Source: Methylobacillus flagellatus_A
GTDB lineage: Bacteria > Pseudomonadota > Gammaproteobacteria > Burkholderiales > Methylophilaceae
Strand: one strand, 5' to 3'
DNA length: 64,000 nt
Assembly: GCF_031344055.1 (NCBI RefSeq)
Contig: NZ_JADBEN010000001.1
The stretch's first letter is position 1. Each line of letters begins with the position of its first letter. Positions 59,591 through 64,000 of this stretch are shown here, one piece after another. The position numbers and the translations under genes were made by a program. The notes beneath the pieces are model-generated. The model saw nothing but the letters and a program-made list of their open reading frames with translations, did not search any database and was not told where the DNA came from.

Positions 59591-61573
59591 TTGAATTCCG
59601 TACAGTCCACCAGGCACAGGCTATATGAGCTGCTGAGCTCCATGCGTTTTGCAGTCAGCGTGCTGGTCGTGCTGGGCATCGCCTCCATTATCGGCACCGT
59701 GCTCAAGCAGAATGAGCCGTATACCAACTACATCGTGCAGTTCGGCCAGTTCTGGTTCGAGTTCTTCGAGTTCCTCGGGCTTTACGACGTTTACCATACC
59801 GGCTGGTTCCTGGTCATCCTGGTCTTCCTGGTGCTTTCGACCTCGCTCTGCATTTACCGCAATACGCCGCTCATGCTGCGGGAGCTGCGCGCATTCCGCG
59901 AGAATGCCAAGGAAGTTTCCTTGCGCAGCTTCAGCCACCATCATGAATACCACACCCCTTACTCGACTGAGGAGACCGCATCCCGCCTGGCGCAGTTTCT
60001 TTCAGCGCACGGCTTTCGCTATAAGACGGTGACGCAGGAAGATGGCGGCAACCTGTTCGCCGCCAAGGCGGGCAGCTACCAGAGGCTGGGCTATATCCTC
60101 ACGCATGCCGCGATCGTCATCATCTGTATCGGCGGCCTCATGGATGGCAACCTGGTATTCAAGGCGCAAGAGCTGCTCGGATACAAGGTGATAGAAACGC
60201 GTGATATCCCCGAGCGCAAGGTGCCGCCGGAAAGCCGTATGTCCCCGGCCAATCTTTCTTTCCGCGCCAATATGACGCTGCCTGAAGGCGCCGGCGCCAA
60301 TGCGGCCTTCCTGCGCGTGCGGGATGGATACCTGGTGCAGGACTTGCCATTCAGCATTGTATTGAAGACTTTCCGTATCGAGCATTACGACACCGGGCAG
60401 CCCAAGTCATTCGAGAGCGATATCATGATCATCGATCCCGAACGCGAGGACCCTATCACGGCGACGATCAAGGTCAACCATCCCTTGATCTACAAGGGCA
60501 TTGCTATCTACCAGTCCGATTTCGGCGATGGCGGCTCCAAGCTGGACTTCAAGGTATGGAACCTGTTGGGCAGCCATGCGGACAATATTCCGTTCAGCGG
60601 CAACGTATTCAATAAATATGACGTCAGCGGCGGCAACAATCCGTTGAGCGTGGAATTGTCCGATTTCCGCCTGTTCAATATCCTGAACCTTTCCGTCGAC
60701 GGCAAGGGCAAGCCGCGCAACGTGGGCCCGAACGTCACCTTCAAGGTGCGCGATGCCGAAGGTCAGGCGCGCGAATATGTGAACTATATGAACCCGCTGT
60801 TGCTGGATGGAAAACAATATTTTCTTTCCGGCATGCGCTCCATGCAGCAGGACAGTTATCGCTACCTGCGGATTCCTGCGGATGAAGAGGGCGGTATCGA
60901 GGGCTATATGAACTTCCGGGCGGCGATGTTTGACCAATCGTTGTATCCGGAAATCGTGCGTCGCGTCTCGCAGCTGGCCTTGTCCAACCATGGCGACATC
61001 GACACGGAAACCAGGACCAGGTTTGAAGCCAGCGTCAGGCAGCTGTTGCAGGCGTTCGGCCAGGGCGGTTTCGGCAAGGTGGCCGAGATGATAGACGAGG
61101 CAGTGCCGGCGGCGCAGCGCGCGGGTGCAGCGCAGGCATACCTTAAGATCGTGACGACGGCCGCCTTCAATGCCTATGCGATCAGCCGCGAGCGCGCAGG
61201 GCTGCCGCCAACCGGCAATAGCGAGGAATTGCAGGCCTTCATTGAGGACAGCCTGCATGCGATCAGCGACAGCTTTCATTACGGCGCGCCGCTGTACCTG
61301 CAATTGACCGGGTTCGAGCACCGCCAGTCCAGCGGCTTGCAATTGACGCGCTCGCCGGGCAAGGTGCTGGTCTATTCCGGTTCCGTGCTGCTGGTACTGG
61401 GCATCTTTGCCATGATCTATATCCGCGAGCGTCGCATCTGGCTGTTGGTGAAGCCGGAAAGCAGCCGCGTGCTGTTTGCCATGTCGGCCAACCGCAAGAA
61501 CCGCGATTTCGATATCGAATTCGACAAAATGCGCGACAAGCTCGCGCGCCTGCTGGAAAACCAGCAAGTGTGA
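59591..61573 (+). CDS. resB: Cytochrome c biogenesis protein ResB (CcsB-type, System II)
   Basis: A 660-residue membrane protein that together with the next product moves and attaches heme to apocytochromes c. Three membrane helices near the N-terminus (MRFAVSVLVVLGIASIIGTVL; GWFLVILVFLVLSTSLCIYR; LGYILTHAAIVIICIGGLMD), a large periplasmic domain (about 190-590) and a final helix (VLVYSGSVLLVLGIFAMIYI) fit the family. The start is TTG 59591 (NSVQSTRHRLYELLSSMRFA); no in-frame ATG precedes the conserved region. It is followed 33 bp later by ccsB. Confidence 0.93.
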   Translation: MNSVQSTRHRLYELLSSMRFAVSVLVVLGIASIIGTVLKQNEPYTNYIVQFGQFWFEFFEFLGLYDVYHTGWFLVILVFLVLSTSLCIYRNTPLMLRELRAFRENAKEVSLRSFSHHHEYHTPYSTEETASRLAQFLSAHGFRYKTVTQEDGGNLFAAKAGSYQRLGYILTHAAIVIICIGGLMDGNLVFKAQELLGYKVIETRDIPERKVPPESRMSPANLSFRANMTLPEGAGANAAFLRVRDGYLVQDLPFSIVLKTFRIEHYDTGQPKSFESDIMIIDPEREDPITATIKVNHPLIYKGIAIYQSDFGDGGSKLDFKVWNLLGSHADNIPFSGNVFNKYDVSGGNNPLSVELSDFRLFNILNLSVDGKGKPRNVGPNVTFKVRDAEGQAREYVNYMNPLLLDGKQYFLSGMRSMQQDSYRYLRIPADEEGGIEGYMNFRAAMFDQSLYPEIVRRVSQLALSNHGDIDTETRTRFEASVRQLLQAFGQGGFGKVAEMIDEAVPAAQRAGAAQAYLKIVTTAAFNAYAISRERAGLPPTGNSEELQAFIEDSLHAISDSFHYGAPLYLQLTGFEHRQSSGLQLTRSPGKVLVYSGSVLLVLGIFAMIYIRERRIWLLVKPESSRVLFAMSANRKNRDFDIEFDKMRDKLARLLENQQV

Positions 61574-61606
61574 CATCTGTCACGTAACCAACATGTATTG
61601 GGGTTG

Positions 61607-62755
61607 ATGATGAAAACTGCCTATATGGAAGATGTGCCGGAACCGTTGTTCAAGCGCCTGAGCTTGGCGGACTGGGGATATGCGCTGGCGCTGCTGCTGG
61701 GCGGGCTGTTCGCATTCCAGCAGTATGCCGAATTCATGGATGCGTATGAGGTAGGCATCCTGTTCAGTTCGATAGCCTTGTTCAGCTGGCTGGGCTGGCA
61801 ATGGAAGCCGATGCGCCTGTTGCTGCTGGGCGTGGCGGTCATCAGTCTGGGCGCCATCCAGCTTTATGACGGCAGTCAGGATAGCGCAGGGCAGGTATTC
61901 CTGCTCAAATACCTGTTTTCCAGCCAGTCCGCCATCATGTGGATGAATGTGCTGTTTGTCCTGGCCATGCTGGCTTATTGGCTGGGCCTGTTTGCCCGCT
62001 CTGCCTTTGCTGCCAAGGTTGGTTCCGGCCTGGTCTGGTCTGCCGTGGTCATGGGTTTTGTCGGCCTCATGGTGCGTTGGTACGAATCCTACCTGATCGC
62101 CCCGGATGTCGGGCATATCCCGATCAGCAACCTGTATGAAGTCTTCATCCTGTTCTGCCTGATTACCGCGCTGGCGTACCTCTATTACGAAGGCCGTTAT
62201 GCCACGCGCCAGCTGGGCGGTTTCGTACTGGTCGTCATCAACGCCGCCGTGGGTTTCATCCTCTGGTACACCTTCGATCGTCAGGCCTACGAAATCCAGC
62301 CCCTGGTGCCCGCCCTGCAGTCCTACTGGATGAAAATCCATGTGCCGGCCAACTTTATCGGCTACGGCACCTTCGCCTTGGCGGCCATGGTCGGGTTGGC
62401 CTATTTGCTGGTGAACAAGGGTATCCTTGCATCGCGCCTGCCCAGCCTGGAAGTGCTGGATGACGTGATGTACAAGGCCATCTCCGTCGGCTTCGCCTTC
62501 TTTACCATTGCCACCATCCTGGGCGCGATGTGGGCGGCGGAAGCGTGGGGCGGCTACTGGTCGTGGGACCCCAAGGAGACCTGGGCGCTGATCGTCTGGC
62601 TCAATTATGCGGCTTGGTTGCACCTGCGGCTGGTCAAGGGCTTGCGCGGCCCCATCCTGGCCTGGTGGGCATTGGTTGGGCTGCTGGTGACCACCTTTGC
62701 TTTCCTGGGGGTGAACATGTTCCTCTCCGGTTTGCATTCTTACGGCGAACTGTAG
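61607..62755 (+). CDS. ccsB: Cytochrome c biogenesis protein CcsA/ResC type (System II)
   Basis: A 382-residue heme-handling membrane protein, the second half of the System II synthetase. It has eight or so membrane helices and the tryptophan-rich heme motif WGGYWSWDPKETWALIVWL (about residue 310), with flanking histidines (ligands) in HVPANFIGYG and AAWLHLRLV. Two adjacent ATGs (61607, 61610) can start it; naming in databases alternates between CcsA, CcsB and ResC. It closes the operon, followed by a strong terminator. Confidence 0.94.
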   Translation: MMKTAYMEDVPEPLFKRLSLADWGYALALLLGGLFAFQQYAEFMDAYEVGILFSSIALFSWLGWQWKPMRLLLLGVAVISLGAIQLYDGSQDSAGQVFLLKYLFSSQSAIMWMNVLFVLAMLAYWLGLFARSAFAAKVGSGLVWSAVVMGFVGLMVRWYESYLIAPDVGHIPISNLYEVFILFCLITALAYLYYEGRYATRQLGGFVLVVINAAVGFILWYTFDRQAYEIQPLVPALQSYWMKIHVPANFIGYGTFALAAMVGLAYLLVNKGILASRLPSLEVLDDVMYKAISVGFAFFTIATILGAMWAAEAWGGYWSWDPKETWALIVWLNYAAWLHLRLVKGLRGPILAWWALVGLLVTTFAFLGVNMFLSGLHSYGEL

Positions 62756-62780
62756 TAGAGATATAGACATACCGCACAAT

Positions 62781-62819
62781 TAAAAAAGGCCGCGCTGCCA
62801 TGCAGTCGCGGCCTTTTTA
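62781..62819. terminator. Bidirectional terminator between ccsB and the histidine kinase
   Basis: GGCCGCG (62788-62794) pairs with CGCGGCC (62807-62813), with A-run left and T-run right and an inner CTG/CAG extension. It suits both converging genes. Confidence 0.92.
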
Positions 62820-62842
62820 GTTGGTGCGTTCCGGATTGACCG

Positions 62843-64000
62843 TTACTTCATTTCCAGTCTGAAGCGTACCGTGCCAGGCTGGTTTTCCACCAATGCGAGC
62901 TGGTAGCCAGCCTGTTGCGCCTGGCGTCCTGCCTGATAAAGCCCGATGCCGAGCCCGCCTTCGGAACGGATGCGTTTGCGGAACAGGCTTGCCGCCACTT
63001 CTTCCGGCATGGGATTGCCGCCATCGGTGACCTCGACAAACATTTGGCCGTTGAGCACCAGGGAGGCCGAGATGCTGATGTCAGGCTCGTGCCGGGCTTT
63101 GGCCAATGCATTCTGCAAGAGATTGTCCACCACGCTGTCCCATACCTCGCTGTCTATCCTGGGGTCGGCTTCCGTCGTGATGGTTTCTCTGAAACTGATG
63201 CGGGTGCCGGTATAGCGTTGTTGCAGGTTGTCCCACCACTCCAGCAATGGCAGCATGCGCGTGTTCTCGTTACGCGGGGCGCCCAGCTTGTCCAGCGTCA
63301 ATGCCAGGCGCTGGTTGAGCAGCGGCAACTGCTTGCGGATCAGCGCGACCAGCCGCTCATTGTCGGCCTCGGTCGCCTGTTCTGCCGCGCTGCAAAGCGC
63401 GCTCATGGATTGCACGATGTTCTTCATGTCGTGTGTGAGGCGCGCGCCGGTTTCGTAGATGGCCTGCATGTAGGTATTCTGTAGCAAGGCTTCCTCGCGG
63501 CGCTTGGCTTCGTGGAACTCGCCCAGGATCTGCGTCAGTAGTTTGAGGTGAATCGTGAGCGCGGGCGTGAGCGGCCAGCGGCTGTACAGGGTCAGGTGAA
63601 AATCATGGAACTCGAGGTCGGCATAGTAGGGCGCCTGGGTGCCAAATTCACCCTGGTCGTCTTCTGTCTCCCATTTGCCGCCCGCCACCCACGGCAGGGT
63701 TTCAACCTCGCTCATCGCTGCATGCATGAATTCCTTGGCGCTGGTTTCGCGCTCGGCAAGTTCGGCTATATTCTTGATCCAGCGCTCAAACGGCAAGCCC
63801 ACGCTCAGTAGGTAACGCGACAGCAGTTGCCCAATGCCGCTGAAGCCGGCACGCGGGTTCCACAGCCAGCTTGCCAGCAATAGCGCCGCTGCCAGGCCGA
63901 ACACCACCCATACCACCACCTCGGCATAATCGGCCTCGGTAGTGCGCGAAATCGTGAAAATGCTGAGAATCAGCGTGACCGAAAGCAGGAACAGCAGCAG
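62843..64000 (-). CDS. Membrane sensor histidine kinase, partial (5' end outside window)
   Basis: The frame is open to the window edge; the sequence beyond the GTG at 63919 still encodes hydrophobic membrane segments (LFLLSVTLILSIFTI), so the true start lies past 64000. Visible parts are two membrane segments, a GAF-like region (about 100 residues), a HisKA-like helix with the phospho-His in TGARLTHDMKNIVQSM, and a HATPase_c domain with NLLQNALAKARH, TDGGNPM and GGLGIGLYQAGRQA. The HDMKN box resembles PrsK-type kinases of PEP-CTERM/exopolysaccharide systems, but the partner regulator is not in view. Confidence 0.85.
   Translation of the reverse strand: MLLFLLSVTLILSIFTISRTTEADYAEVVVWVVFGLAAALLLASWLWNPRAGFSGIGQLLSRYLLSVGLPFERWIKNIAELAERETSAKEFMHAAMSEVETLPWVAGGKWETEDDQGEFGTQAPYYADLEFHDFHLTLYSRWPLTPALTIHLKLLTQILGEFHEAKRREEALLQNTYMQAIYETGARLTHDMKNIVQSMSALCSAAEQATEADNERLVALIRKQLPLLNQRLALTLDKLGAPRNENTRMLPLLEWWDNLQQRYTGTRISFRETITTEADPRIDSEVWDSVVDNLLQNALAKARHEPDISISASLVLNGQMFVEVTDGGNPMPEEVAASLFRKRIRSEGGLGIGLYQAGRQAQQAGYQLALVENQPGTVRFRLEMK

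Overview
The window is a 64 kb stretch of GC-rich, densely packed chromosome from a betaproteobacterium. Gene content and order point to a methylotroph-like member of the Methylophilaceae, close to Methylobacillus (inference). The supporting signs are an S-adenosylhomocysteine riboswitch in front of ahcY, NtrYX, System II cytochrome c maturation (ResB/CcsB), an azurin, PilSR beside AmpD and a PP0621-type protein, and DUF484/XerC beside dapF. I see no insertion sequence, prophage, CRISPR array, tRNA or rRNA. The region is mostly core chromosome with a few odd loci.

Layout. 1-4.1 kb: the end of an AAA+ ATPase, a dGTPase-like phosphohydrolase, an MliC-like lipoprotein, an aquaporin and a DUF1275 membrane protein. 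Two related ~100 bp hairpin repeats sit right after the ATPase and dGTPase stop codons. 4.1-11.8 kb (minus): def-fmt-htpX-rsmB-DUF4390-ntrY-ntrX, with an NtrX whose AAA+ core is eroded. 11.9-14.6 kb (plus): LysM protein, dprA, smg. 14.6-19.1 kb (minus): the activated-methyl cycle, with metK, riboswitch-controlled ahcY, a small YvlD-type membrane protein and metF. 19.2-22.6 kb (plus): lipid A acyltransferase, dapF, DUF484, xerC. moaC then faces a BepA-type protease that is translationally coupled to a SoxY-like/SoxZ pair; the SoxY lacks its sulfur-carrying cysteine.

25.5-36.2 kb: a zinc alcohol dehydrogenase; hda followed by an undescribed zinc-ribbon/PD-(D/E)XK protein whose nuclease motifs recall Card1/Can2; purM; two tandem DUF3108 proteins; a second RsmB-like methyltransferase; a dicarboxylate symporter; azurin behind a Fur-like palindrome; and a porin. 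36.4-44.4 kb (minus): an RND pump with its lipoprotein adaptor, ampD, pilR, pilS and a PP0621-type protein. 44.6-45.9 kb: three overlapping genes (ECF-type sigma factor, His-rich membrane protein DUF3619, secreted helical DUF3106) that look like a compact envelope or metal signalling unit.

46-64 kb: lptG/lptF diverging from pepA-holC and an unknown acidic protein, gcvH, a penicillin-binding endopeptidase with a very basic linker, topA, ttcA, a pteridine-reductase-like SDR, a MidA-like methyltransferase, trmB overlapping engB tail to tail, resB-ccsB, and the start-truncated part of a histidine kinase. Between engB and resB lies a gene-less interval with a promoter-like sequence and a strong terminator about 160 nt apart, a good small-RNA candidate beside engB, where enteric Spot 42 and pseudomonad ErsA also lie.

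The best places for new biology are the hda-linked nuclease, the sigma/DUF3619/DUF3106 triad, the engB-adjacent RNA candidate, the cysteine-less SoxYZ locus and the stop-codon-associated repeats.
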